A stretch of 64,000 nucleotides of DNA. Source: an uncultured Spirochaetota bacterium (GTDB lineage Bacteria > Spirochaetota > Spirochaetia > JAFGXN01). The notes beneath the pieces are model-generated. The model had not been told where the DNA came from. It searched no databases and was given only the letters and a program-made list of their open reading frames with translations. Position numbers and translations under genes: made by a program. The DNA lies in NCBI GenBank assembly GCA_944390005.1, contig CALXOJ010000002.1:124001-188000 (forward strand). The letters are read 5' to 3'. Shown in pieces: positions 27,884 to 36,601 of the stretch; positions within the stretch are counted from its first letter, which is position 1; each line of letters opens with the position of its first letter.

Positions 27884-28356
27884 TGCGCATCGGACAGGGA
27901 TGGGATCTTCACCGCTTAGAGAAGGGGCGTCCGCTGATTATCGGCGGAGTGACAATTCCGTTTGAGAAAGGGTGTGCGGCTCATTCCGACGGCGATGTTT
28001 TGATTCATGCGCTGATTGACGCTCTTCTCGGTGCAGCAGCGGAAGGCAATATCGGTATTCTTTTCCCCGACAGCGATCCTCAATATAAAAATGCCGACAG
28101 CCGCGAACTGCTGCGGGAAACGGTCAAGCGCCTTTCTCCGCGGTGGAAAACGGTTAATGTCGATGCCACCGTCGTTCTGCAGGCGCCGAAACTAAATCCT
28201 TTTATCGATGAAATGCGTTCCCGATTGGCTGCTGATTTGAATCTCGATACTGCAGCCGTTTCAATTAAACCGAAAACACATGAAAAGATCGGCAGTGTCG
28301 GACGCGGTGAGGCTGTCGAAGCGTTTGTATCGGTTTTAATAACGCCGGCGGAGTGA
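27883..28356 (+). CDS. ispF: 2-C-methyl-D-erythritol 2,4-cyclodiphosphate synthase
   Basis: 157 residues, full length. MRIGQGWDLHR carries the zinc-binding Asp and His, AHSDGDVLIHALIDALLGAA the second His and the trimer core, and THEKIGSVGRGE the product-binding loop. It forms the cyclic diphosphate in the MEP isoprenoid pathway. ATG at 27883 overlaps the carD stop (TGATG). IspD is often fused or adjacent; here it is neither, so it must lie elsewhere. Confidence 0.96.
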   Translation: MRIGQGWDLHRLEKGRPLIIGGVTIPFEKGCAAHSDGDVLIHALIDALLGAAAEGNIGILFPDSDPQYKNADSRELLRETVKRLSPRWKTVNVDATVVLQAPKLNPFIDEMRSRLAADLNLDTAAVSIKPKTHEKIGSVGRGEAVEAFVSVLITPAE

Positions 28357-29292
28357 ATGCAACCGGAAAAACTTTCCCCTTATCTGAAAAATCTCATTGA
28401 TCGGACAGATTCGCCGGCTTTAAAGCGGCAATTTTTGCCATCGGAGGATGAAAAAATACTTTCTCCTTACGATACGGGAGATCCGTTGGCTGAGGAACGC
28501 TTTTCACTGACGCCGTTTTTGGTTCATCGCTATCCGGATCGGGCGTTATGGCTGACAACTCCGCAGTGCGCCGCCGCTTGCCGCTACTGTTTCCGTAAAC
28601 ATCGCCTTTGCGGTGCCGGCGAACCGACAGAGGCCGATGTCGATGAAGCGTGCGCCTGCTTGAAAAGCCGTCTTGGAATCGAGGAAATTCTTCTTTCCGG
28701 AGGCGACCCGCTGACGCTTTCCGACGAACGTTTAACGGAACTGCTGCATCGTTTCAGCAGCGTGCGCCCGTTTCGTTTCCGAATTTGCACACGGATCCCG
28801 ACGGTTGCTCCTCAGCGGATCACCGACGCGCTTTTGCGGGCGCTGAGACTGTACCGCGTGCGGTTTTCGGTTCATATCAACTGTACCGATGAACTGACGG
28901 AAGATGCCGTCGCCGCTCTGAGAGAAATCCGCAGTGCGGGTTTTGAAATTTTGACGCAGACGGTTCTGCTGCGCGGCGTCAACGATTCGGAAAAGGAACT
29001 GTCCGCTCTGTTTAAACGGTTTTCGGAGATGGATTTGACGCCGTATTATCTTTTTCAAGGCGATTTGGCGGCGGAAACGGCAGCGTACCGCGTTTCGATT
29101 CAAACGGGACGGCGGTTGTACCGCCGGGTCCGGCAGCGGCTGTACAGGGAAAAAATTCCCCGGTATGCGGTTGATTTACCCGACGGCGGCGGAAAAGTTT
29201 GCATTGAGGCGAATCGGATTATCGGTGTGCGCGGGCGGAGAGTGTTGTTTCGTTCCGATTCAGGGCGGCTTTTTGCCTATCCGATTGAATAA
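28357..29292 (+). CDS. KamA-family radical SAM protein (lysine 2,3-aminomutase or EpmB-like)
   Basis: 311 residues. TPQCAAACRYCFRKH holds the CxxxCxxC iron-sulfur motif. ILLSGGDPLTLSD and RFRICTRIPTVAPQRIT are the aminomutase-family SAM and barrel blocks. VDLPDGGGKV keeps the Lys that binds pyridoxal phosphate in lysine 2,3-aminomutase. The protein is shorter than true KamA (about 415) and closer to EpmB, which makes beta-lysine for elongation factor P. No EF-P or epmA gene is visible here. ATG follows the ispF stop directly. Confidence 0.85.
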   Translation: MQPEKLSPYLKNLIDRTDSPALKRQFLPSEDEKILSPYDTGDPLAEERFSLTPFLVHRYPDRALWLTTPQCAAACRYCFRKHRLCGAGEPTEADVDEACACLKSRLGIEEILLSGGDPLTLSDERLTELLHRFSSVRPFRFRICTRIPTVAPQRITDALLRALRLYRVRFSVHINCTDELTEDAVAALREIRSAGFEILTQTVLLRGVNDSEKELSALFKRFSEMDLTPYYLFQGDLAAETAAYRVSIQTGRRLYRRVRQRLYREKIPRYAVDLPDGGGKVCIEANRIIGVRGRRVLFRSDSGRLFAYPIE

Positions 29293-29361
29293 TTTCATTA
29301 ATTATTTTTAATTTATACCGATAATGATACAAAGCAGAAACTCTGTTGACAGGATAGGGCT

Positions 29362-32193
29362 ATGAAAAAAAAATTCTTAATGGCAATGGCGTTCGGCATT
29401 CTGGCAATGCTGATTTCCTGCGCGACAACTCAGAATCAGTACTCAATTCAGGAGATGGTCGAAAAAAAAGATTACGCCGCTCTGCGTAATTTGATGTTCG
29501 ACGAAAGTGTCAACGTCAACGATCTCGCAAGTTACGGTGAAACGGCTTTGGCAATTGCCGTCAAGAATAATTATAGAGACATCATTGATTTTCTTTTCAC
29601 TATCGGAGCGGATCCGAATATTGCCGATACAAACGGTGAAACGCCGATTTTTCACGCTGTCCGCGCCAATAATATCGAATTGACGTCGCTGCTGATTTCT
29701 AAAAATGCTGATGTCAACGTCAAAAACAATAAAAACGAATTGCTGCTGAATATTCCTGTTCTCAATGATCAGTCGGAAATGACGGCTTTATTGGTTAAAT
29801 CCGGCGCCGATACGCGGATGGTCGATGTTTCCGGAAAAACGGTAATGGAAAACGCGGTTGAAAAAGGTGAAAGCCTTGTTCAGGCTATTGTTACCGCGGA
29901 GAACATCAATCAAATGACAAGCGACGGGCAAACGATTTTAAACTTTGCGGTGGAGAATGCCCGCCCTGGAATCGTTGAATATCTTTTGAAGACGGGATCT
30001 TACATTCACCCCGGTTTTTGCCGTCCCGATAAACTCAATAACGTTGATTTTGCTTTGAAGCATACTGACAAGGTAACATACGCGCAAATTATTATCGACT
30101 TTGTGAAAGCCGGGGAAGATTTGACCGGGACCGATTATGAGTATGTTCAGGATTACGTGACGTCGCCAGACATTAGCGGATTCTACAATCAGGGAGGTTT
30201 TCCGCTTCACCATTCGGCGGCTAAAGGTCACCGCGGTTTTGTCGAATACTTTATTCTGAAAGATCTTGATTTGAACCGTTTTAACCAAGACGGACTGACG
30301 CCGCTTCACTTAGCTATTAACAATAATCATCAGGAAATCATCGATATGCTGGTTGCCCGCGGAGCCGATGTGAATATCACAACGCCTGACGGAGACACGG
30401 CGCTCCTGCTCATGCTGGAAAAATCGTATCCAAAAGAAGCGATTTTGGCGTTATTGGAAACCGATGTTGATATTAATGCGCGCAATAACTGGGGAGATAC
30501 GCCTCTGCTGATGGCTGTCGGGAAAAATTATGACTCCGATATTGTGGCGCGGATGATTCAAAACAACTCTGATATCAATGTCTGCAACAACTCCGGCAAT
30601 ACGCCGCTTCATTTAGCGGTTGCCAACGATAACCGCGAAACAATCGAACTGCTGCTTAATAAAGGCGCTAACATTCACGCCGTCAACAACGAATTGGTTA
30701 CTCCATTTACTGCCGGTTTGGAGCGCGGTTTTGAATATGTTTCTTGGCTTTGCGGTTATATCGATCCCAAAAGTCGAGATAACGCCGGCAATACGCTGCT
30801 TCATTTAGCGCTGTTAAACGGATCCAATGTTGATATTGTCAAATTGCTGCTGCTGAAAGGAACGCCGCTCAATCAGAAAAATATCGACGGAGACATTCCT
30901 CTGCATATTGCGATCCGGAACAAACAGGAAGAGGCAGTCAAACTTTTAATTGACAGCGATTCGGACCTCTTTGTGGAAAATAAAAAAGGTGAAACGCCGA
31001 TTGTCATGGCGTTGGCGACACAGTGGGGCGATCCTTCGTGGTTGGCACAGGATAAATTCCTGAAAGCTCGCGACGCTGCCGGAAATACGCCGCTTCATTT
31101 TGCCGTTCAGTATGATTTGACGGCTGCCGCGCAGAATTTAATTGCTTTGAATGCGGAAACGGACGTCAAGAACCACTTGGGACGAACCCCGCTGCACGTT
31201 GCCATTATTTACAATAACAAAGAGATGCTGGATCTGCTGCTTTCCAACGGCGTCGACGGTTCTGTTCGCGACAATGCCGGCAATTCGGCGTATCACTACG
31301 TTGTTCTTAATAATCGAATTGATTTGATTCCGTATCTGGTCAGATACAAACTCGACTATAATGTCGCCAATACTTACGGAAAAACGCCGCTTCACGAAGC
31401 GGTCAGCTACAAACGCAATCAGATTGTCGATATGCTGCTGAAACAGGGAGCCGACGTCACCATTCGCGACAACTGGGGCCGCCAGCCGCTGCATGATGCC
31501 GTAAAGGCCGGCAATATTGAAGGTATTCAAATGCTGATTGCTGCCGGAGCTCCCATCGGTGAGCGTGACAACGCCGGCAATACGCCGCTTCACCACGCTA
31601 TCAAGGAGAAATATGAAGTTATTTCCCGGTATCTGCTGAACATCGGCAGCGACGTTTACGCCGTCAATAAGGAAAATATGTCGCCGCTTTCGATGGCGTT
31701 GTTGGATCCGAAAGTGACGGAGTGGTTCATCGATAAATCGTTGCTGGCCAGCGTCGACAACAAAGGACGTTCGCCTCTTCATATTGCTATTGAAGAGAAG
31801 AGTCCTGAAGCGATCATTCAGATTTTGGTCAAAAAAGAGGCCGAACTCGATAAAAAAGATATGGACGGAAATACACCGCTGCATTATGCGCTGAACAACG
31901 GCAACTACGGAGCCGCGAAGGTAATTGTCAATGCCGGTGCCGATATTTTCATCCGCAATAAAGATGGAATGTCGCCGCTTTACATCGCAATGAGCAAAGG
32001 CACCGAAATCCTCGATTGGCTTATCACCGATTACAATATTAATCTGTGTGACAATCAAGGCAATACTCCGCTGCACATCGCTGCTATCAAAAAGGATTCG
32101 TACATTTACGATTACCTGATTCGCCGCGGTGCATCGCCCGGTCTGTTGAATAAAGACGGTTACACCGCTTTGCAGCTGATGCAGCTGCGGTAA
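29362..32193 (+). CDS. Giant ankyrin-repeat lipoprotein
   Basis: 943 residues. MKKKFLMAMAFGILAMLISC is a clear lipoprotein signal with Cys20. Almost the whole mature part is ankyrin repeats, about 25 units. At least thirteen have a clear TPLHxA core, for example TPLHLAINNN, TPLHVAIIYN, TPLHEAVSYK and TPLHIAAIKK, joined by NAGN or NWGD turns; the first units and some in the middle are degenerate. It should sit in the periplasm or on the outer membrane as a protein-binding scaffold. AGGATAGGG gives a ribosome site. A terminator follows. Confidence 0.92.
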   Translation: MKKKFLMAMAFGILAMLISCATTQNQYSIQEMVEKKDYAALRNLMFDESVNVNDLASYGETALAIAVKNNYRDIIDFLFTIGADPNIADTNGETPIFHAVRANNIELTSLLISKNADVNVKNNKNELLLNIPVLNDQSEMTALLVKSGADTRMVDVSGKTVMENAVEKGESLVQAIVTAENINQMTSDGQTILNFAVENARPGIVEYLLKTGSYIHPGFCRPDKLNNVDFALKHTDKVTYAQIIIDFVKAGEDLTGTDYEYVQDYVTSPDISGFYNQGGFPLHHSAAKGHRGFVEYFILKDLDLNRFNQDGLTPLHLAINNNHQEIIDMLVARGADVNITTPDGDTALLLMLEKSYPKEAILALLETDVDINARNNWGDTPLLMAVGKNYDSDIVARMIQNNSDINVCNNSGNTPLHLAVANDNRETIELLLNKGANIHAVNNELVTPFTAGLERGFEYVSWLCGYIDPKSRDNAGNTLLHLALLNGSNVDIVKLLLLKGTPLNQKNIDGDIPLHIAIRNKQEEAVKLLIDSDSDLFVENKKGETPIVMALATQWGDPSWLAQDKFLKARDAAGNTPLHFAVQYDLTAAAQNLIALNAETDVKNHLGRTPLHVAIIYNNKEMLDLLLSNGVDGSVRDNAGNSAYHYVVLNNRIDLIPYLVRYKLDYNVANTYGKTPLHEAVSYKRNQIVDMLLKQGADVTIRDNWGRQPLHDAVKAGNIEGIQMLIAAGAPIGERDNAGNTPLHHAIKEKYEVISRYLLNIGSDVYAVNKENMSPLSMALLDPKVTEWFIDKSLLASVDNKGRSPLHIAIEEKSPEAIIQILVKKEAELDKKDMDGNTPLHYALNNGNYGAAKVIVNAGADIFIRNKDGMSPLYIAMSKGTEILDWLITDYNINLCDNQGNTPLHIAAIKKDSYIYDYLIRRGASPGLLNKDGYTALQLMQLR

Positions 32194-32213
32194 ATGCCGC
32201 CGAATGCGGTAAG

Positions 32214-32248
32214 CGCCGGCAGTTCCGTTTGGAGCGCCGGCGTTTTTT
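32214..32248 (+). terminator. Rho-independent terminator after the ankyrin gene
   Basis: CGCCGGC (32214-32220) pairs with GCCGGCG (32236-32242) around a 15-base loop, followed by six T residues. The 130 bases beyond it, up to the methyltransferase gene, show nothing else recognisable. Confidence 0.75.
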
Positions 32249-32379
32249 ATTAACAAAGCATTGCGCAGGTATTTAAACCAAGAGTTTTTCATTATTAGTG
32301 CCGGCGAACAGCGAACGGAAAGAGATTTATCGAAATTCTGTTGAAATAAATCTTTGCATCGAAAGTTTACGTAATTTTT

Positions 32380-33486
32380 ATGGAAGAAAGCAAAGTATAT
32401 TTGACCGAACAAATTATCACCTATATTGGCAATAAACGGGCGCTTCTTTCTCCGATTGAAGAAGAGGTTAAAACGATTCGAGCTAAAATCGGCAGACAGA
32501 AACTGCGCTGCGCGGATCTGTTTTCCGGCTCGGGAATCGTTTCCCGAATGCTTAAGCAGTATAGCGAAACTTTGATCGCAAATGACAGGGAAAATTATTC
32601 GTTTATCATCAACGACTGCTATTTATCGAACAAAAGCAGCTATCCGCAAGCAAAATGCGATTTTCTGCGGGAGAAGATCATCGAATTGTGTCGGAATGAA
32701 AGACGACCTGGCATCATTGCGGAACATTATGCTCCGCAGGACGATAACAGCATCCGTGCCGGTGAACGGGTTTTTTACACACACGAGAATGCGGTTTTAA
32801 TCGACACCTATCGGGCTTTGATTGACGAATGGGTAACGGAAGAGGGTTTGAAGAAATTCTTTTTAGCGCCGCTGATTACCGAAGCATCAATCCATGTGAA
32901 CACAAGCGGCGTTTTTAAAGGGTTTTATAAAGACAAGCGTACCGGAATCGGCTGTTTTGGCGCAAGCGGCAAAAATGCACTGAAACGGATTTTAGGCCGA
33001 ATCGAACTGAAAGCGCCGGTGTTCAGTCGCTTTGAATCGGCGATTGAATTGTATCGGGAAGATGCGGTTGCCCTTTCAGAAAATCTCAAAAGAATTGATA
33101 TCGCTTATTTGGATCCGCCGTATAATCAGCACCCTTACGGTTCCAATTATTTTATGCTGAACCTCATTTTAAAAAACAAACTGGACGTCGCAGTCAGCAG
33201 CGTCAGCGGAATCACGCAGGATTGGAACCGCTCGGTGTTTAATAAACCGCATTCGGCGCTCGAATCAATGGAAAAAATCGTCTCGGTATTGGACGCAAAG
33301 TTCGTCATTGTTTCTTACAATTCGGAAGGATTTATCGCTTTCGACGAGATGGTGCAGATGCTGAAAAAATACGGCAAAGTCAAAACCGTCGAGATTCCTT
33401 ACAACGTGTTTCGCGGAAGCCGTAATTTAAAGAACCGCAGCCTCCGCGTTTCGGAGTATCTGTTTGTTTTGGAGAAGCGTTGCTGA
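32380..33486 (+). CDS. Site-specific DNA adenine methyltransferase (orphan)
   Basis: 368 residues. ITYIGNKR near the start and CADLFSGSG (about 44-52) form the S-adenosylmethionine site, and AYLDPPYNQHPYGSNYF (DPPY at 245-248) is the catalytic N6-adenine motif. The order matches Dam-like, D12-class enzymes. No restriction endonuclease lies next to it, so it is either an orphan regulator or protector, or a remnant of a type II system. There is no clear ribosome site before the ATG. It marks the left side of the accessory region. Confidence 0.88.
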   Translation: MEESKVYLTEQIITYIGNKRALLSPIEEEVKTIRAKIGRQKLRCADLFSGSGIVSRMLKQYSETLIANDRENYSFIINDCYLSNKSSYPQAKCDFLREKIIELCRNERRPGIIAEHYAPQDDNSIRAGERVFYTHENAVLIDTYRALIDEWVTEEGLKKFFLAPLITEASIHVNTSGVFKGFYKDKRTGIGCFGASGKNALKRILGRIELKAPVFSRFESAIELYREDAVALSENLKRIDIAYLDPPYNQHPYGSNYFMLNLILKNKLDVAVSSVSGITQDWNRSVFNKPHSALESMEKIVSVLDAKFVIVSYNSEGFIAFDEMVQMLKKYGKVKTVEIPYNVFRGSRNLKNRSLRVSEYLFVLEKRC

Positions 33487-33539
33487 CGGTTTCCGACTAT
33501 AAAAGTCCGCTGTGCATTGCGGCTGAAAGGAAGTGCGTG

Positions 33540-33568
33540 TTGCGGAAAAACGAATTTTGGGGTATACT
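33540..33568 (+). promoter_or_regulatory. Promoter of the fic gene
   Basis: TTGCGG (33540-33545), 17 bases, TATACT (33563-33568), then 8 bases to the ATG, so the leader would be one or two bases at most. Confidence 0.6.
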
Positions 33569-33576
33569 GAAAGAAA

Positions 33577-34752
33577 ATGACGGAAGAATTTCGAGATTCG
33601 GGATTTACCCCAGGCTTTAATTTTGATGAATATATTCGTCAGTCGGAACCTTCGAAGAAAGAAAAGGGAAAGGCATGGGCAACAGCTATCGGTCTGCAGC
33701 AAGTGGACGGTCTGGAACCATCGGCTTATCTGTATGAAACGGCTCGGCGAAATATTGAAGGCGAAATTTCGATAGATGAAGCCAATCGCCTTGTTAACAA
33801 CTATTACGAAACAAGATCTGATTTGAACGGTGAAGAACGGACCGAAGAAGCCGACAAAGTTTCTGCAAGGATTGCCCGAATTCTGAGCGAAAAATCATTT
33901 CGGTTTTCGCCTTCTTATCTGATTGCAATACACAAAGAGTTATTTGACGGGATTTATCGGTTTTCCGGTGTGCTGAGAGATTACGATATCACCAAAAAAG
34001 AGTGGGTTCTGCGAGGTGATACGGTTTTATACGGAGCCGCTTTCGAACTGCGGTCGGCATTGGATTACGATTTTGAACAGGAACGCCGGTTCAGTTACAA
34101 AGATCTGACTCCTCGGGAAACGGTCAGTCACATTGCGTTTTTTGTTTCCCGGCTTTGGCAAATTCATCCGTTTGCGGAAGGCAATACCCGCACCACGGCG
34201 GTCTTTACCGTCAAATATTTACGGACGCTCGGATTTGAGGTTCATAACGGACCGTTTGAAAAAAACAGTTATTATTTCCGCAATGCTTTAGTCAGAGCCA
34301 ATTACACCAATCTCAATAAGGGGATTCGGGAAACTCCCGTTTTTTTGGAGAATTTTTTCGATAATCTGTTGTTTGACCGGCATCACGAACTGAAAAACCG
34401 GTATCTTCACATCGATTACAAAAAAAATCCGCAATCAGTCGAGGATCTCTCCGTTCACTACGGAAATTCGCACCGATTTCCCCAAAGCAAAAAAAACAGC
34501 GCAAATGACAGTGTAAATGACAGTGTAAATGACAGTGTAAATGACAGTGTAAAATTAACCGCCGGTCAGCAGGCTATTCTGAACCGCATCAAAGACAATC
34601 CCTTCATCACGCAAAGCGAACTGGCGCAGCAAACCGGCCTTTCCGTCAGCACCGTCATCCGTCAGATGAAAAAGTTGCAGGCCGTCGGCCTTCTGCGCCG
34701 GGTCGGTGCCGACAAAAACGGCTACTGGCAGGCGGAAGAAAGCCGCCGGTAA
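33577..34752 (+). CDS. Fic-family protein with C-terminal winged helix
   Basis: 391 residues. An N-terminal helical region is followed by the Fic core with IYRFSGVLRDYDI and the active loop HPFAEGNTRT (His197), which fits the HPFxxGNxR motif for AMP or other nucleotide transfer to proteins. RRNIEGE near residue 60 lies where class II Fic proteins carry their inhibitory (S/T)xxxE(G/N) motif, but the Ser/Thr is Arg here. After about residue 308 come four NDSV repeats and then a winged-helix domain (about 328-391, LTQSELAQQTGLS-like), suggesting autoregulation or DNA targeting. It is a stand-alone gene with no antitoxin seen. Confidence 0.92.
   Translation: MTEEFRDSGFTPGFNFDEYIRQSEPSKKEKGKAWATAIGLQQVDGLEPSAYLYETARRNIEGEISIDEANRLVNNYYETRSDLNGEERTEEADKVSARIARILSEKSFRFSPSYLIAIHKELFDGIYRFSGVLRDYDITKKEWVLRGDTVLYGAAFELRSALDYDFEQERRFSYKDLTPRETVSHIAFFVSRLWQIHPFAEGNTRTTAVFTVKYLRTLGFEVHNGPFEKNSYYFRNALVRANYTNLNKGIRETPVFLENFFDNLLFDRHHELKNRYLHIDYKKNPQSVEDLSVHYGNSHRFPQSKKNSANDSVNDSVNDSVNDSVKLTAGQQAILNRIKDNPFITQSELAQQTGLSVSTVIRQMKKLQAVGLLRRVGADKNGYWQAEESRR
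34503..34550 (+). repeat. 12-bp tandem repeat, four copies, inside fic
   Basis: The unit AAATGACAGTGT is repeated exactly four times. It is in frame and encodes NDSV each time, in the linker between the Fic core and the winged helix. Copy-number change would alter linker length without a frameshift. Confidence 0.95.
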
Positions 34753-34849
34753 ACGGCCGGCCGCAGGGTAAGAGAGAGATATAGTATCTGTTAAGTATAT
34801 ATAGAAATTCAACCTAAGAACCTCTCAGAGTGAAACAGAAAGTGTCAGA

Positions 34850-34876
34850 TTGACAAATCATAAAAAAACTTATAAT
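34850..34876 (+). promoter_or_regulatory. Possible promoter of the HNH/AAA module
   Basis: TTGACA (34850-34855) and TATAAT (34871-34876) are each perfect, but the 15-base spacing is short. The transcript would start about 50 bases before the ATG at 34935. Confidence 0.45.
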
Positions 34877-34934
34877 ACATTATTGTATGTAATTGTTTGA
34901 AAAGTGTTATGATAAAATATCGGAGAGGAATGAG

Positions 34935-36590
34935 ATGTCTAATGAAAATGAATATGCCTATTGTGAGACAGATGAGGAAGAAGTTTTTTTTAAACTGGAT
35001 GAACTCGAGTCAAATCTCGAAGAGAATATAGAAAAAGATTTAGCAGAGCTCGAAATTTTAAAACAACAGGATTATATGTTGGGTAATCCCGATGAACTCG
35101 GCAAGGTTGTTACCAATGTTATCTGGGAGCAATTTCAGAATCAAATCGGAGTGAAGTCAGGTGAAGATTTTATTAAAAAAAATAATAACCAAACGCTGGA
35201 TTTAAGAAATTCGGCTCATATCCAAACAACGGAAAATTTCGAAAAGGGGAAAATCGCAACTCATAATCGTGAAATTGATTACCAAAAGAAATATGATGAG
35301 CGTCAAGCCTGTTTTCAAAAAGATGCTGACGGAAATATCATAACACACGAAACAAGAAGTGGACGACGAGAAGCCACTCTTGTCAAGGATGCTCGCAAAC
35401 CTTTTGATGTTAACAGACCTACCGGGTCCGCCGAGAAAGGAACCGATATTGATCATATTATATCTGCGGGAGAGATTATTCGAGATTCGGAAGCAAATGC
35501 ACATTTATCGAGGGAAGAGCTGGTCGCATTTGCTAATAGTGATATTAATCTGCAGGAAATTCCTAAAGAATGGAATCGATCAAAGGGAGATAAACCGGTA
35601 GAGGAATGGCTTGACTATTCGAACAGTAAAGGACAAACGCCAGCCGAGATTTTTGATAATTTAGATAACGAAACACAAAAGACGCTTAGAGAAAAAGACA
35701 AAGCAGCACGTGCTGCATATGAAAGAGAAAAGCAAAAAGGCATAGAACGTTCCATAAAAACAGGACGAAAATCCCAAAGACAGGAAGCATTCCGGATAGG
35801 AAAAAGCGCAGTCAGAACGGTTGTGATGCAGCTCTTGGCAGAATTGGTCAAAGAAATTATTGCCAAATTAGTAAAATGGTTTAAATCAAGCAAAAAGGAG
35901 TTGCGATCATTAATTGATTCGATTAAATCAGCCATTAAGTCGTTTGTAGGGGATTTAAAAAAGAAGTTACTTAATGCAGGCTCTTCGGTTATGACGACAA
36001 TAGTATCGGCTATTTTCGGGCCGATTGTGAGAACCATAAAAAAAGTATGGATGCTGTTAAAGCAGGGGTGGAGTTCTCTTAAGCAGGCTATTGCTTTTTT
36101 ACGTTCACCGGAAGCCAAATCAAAACCTTTCGATTTGGTTATGATGGAAGTCGGCAAAATATTAATCGGAGCACTGACAGCGGGCGGGGCCATAATTTTA
36201 AGTGAAGTTATAGAAAAAGGGCTTTCCGCTGTAGGTCTCGGGATTGAGATTCCGTTATTGGGAAGCTTGGCTAATATTCTGGGGATCTTTTTCGGAGCCG
36301 TTGTTTCCGGAATAATAGGTGCAATAGCTTTAAATATAATAGATCGTGCTATCAGTAAACGACAAAAATTGGAATTGCATACTCAAATCGCGCAAAAGAC
36401 AAATATCGTACTTAAAGAAATAGAGAATTCAACGTGGGAAAAATTAGGAGCTGCATACGAGTCTGTTAAAAATATTTCGGAAAAAACAGTCGCGAGCTTG
36501 CAAGAATCGGAGGAAAGAGAAGCCGAATCTTTTCGCCAGCTGGAAGATGCATTTGATGAGTTTGAGAAAATGATTCAGAGAAGAAAATAA
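34935..36590 (+). CDS. HNH-motif protein with membrane-inserting C-terminal region
   Basis: 551 residues. Residues 1-45 are acidic. An HNH-type nuclease signature appears at about 171-220: DIDHIISAGEI (Asp173, His174), NLQEI (Asn205) and WNRSKGDK (Asn214, Lys217). A basic helical stretch follows (about 250-345), then a strongly hydrophobic region (about 400-480), then a coiled coil to the end. The combination of a nuclease-like domain with a membrane or pore-like region is not one I recognise. The start is set by GGAGAGG 6 bases upstream; an earlier ATG has no site. It is the first of three same-direction genes. Confidence 0.72.
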   Translation: MSNENEYAYCETDEEEVFFKLDELESNLEENIEKDLAELEILKQQDYMLGNPDELGKVVTNVIWEQFQNQIGVKSGEDFIKKNNNQTLDLRNSAHIQTTENFEKGKIATHNREIDYQKKYDERQACFQKDADGNIITHETRSGRREATLVKDARKPFDVNRPTGSAEKGTDIDHIISAGEIIRDSEANAHLSREELVAFANSDINLQEIPKEWNRSKGDKPVEEWLDYSNSKGQTPAEIFDNLDNETQKTLREKDKAARAAYEREKQKGIERSIKTGRKSQRQEAFRIGKSAVRTVVMQLLAELVKEIIAKLVKWFKSSKKELRSLIDSIKSAIKSFVGDLKKKLLNAGSSVMTTIVSAIFGPIVRTIKKVWMLLKQGWSSLKQAIAFLRSPEAKSKPFDLVMMEVGKILIGALTAGGAIILSEVIEKGLSAVGLGIEIPLLGSLANILGIFFGAVVSGIIGAIALNIIDRAISKRQKLELHTQIAQKTNIVLKEIENSTWEKLGAAYESVKNISEKTVASLQESEEREAESFRQLEDAFDEFEKMIQRRK

Positions 36591-36601
36591 GGCGTAGAGT
36601 A

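Noticed and set aside
31138-32412. Minus-strand open frame of 424 codons
   Set aside because: It is antisense to the ankyrin repeats. The repeated codon pattern keeps the other strand open.
34503-34550. Short tandem repeat as a possible CRISPR array
   Set aside because: The copies are 12 bp and directly adjacent with no spacers. They are in-frame codons of the fic gene.
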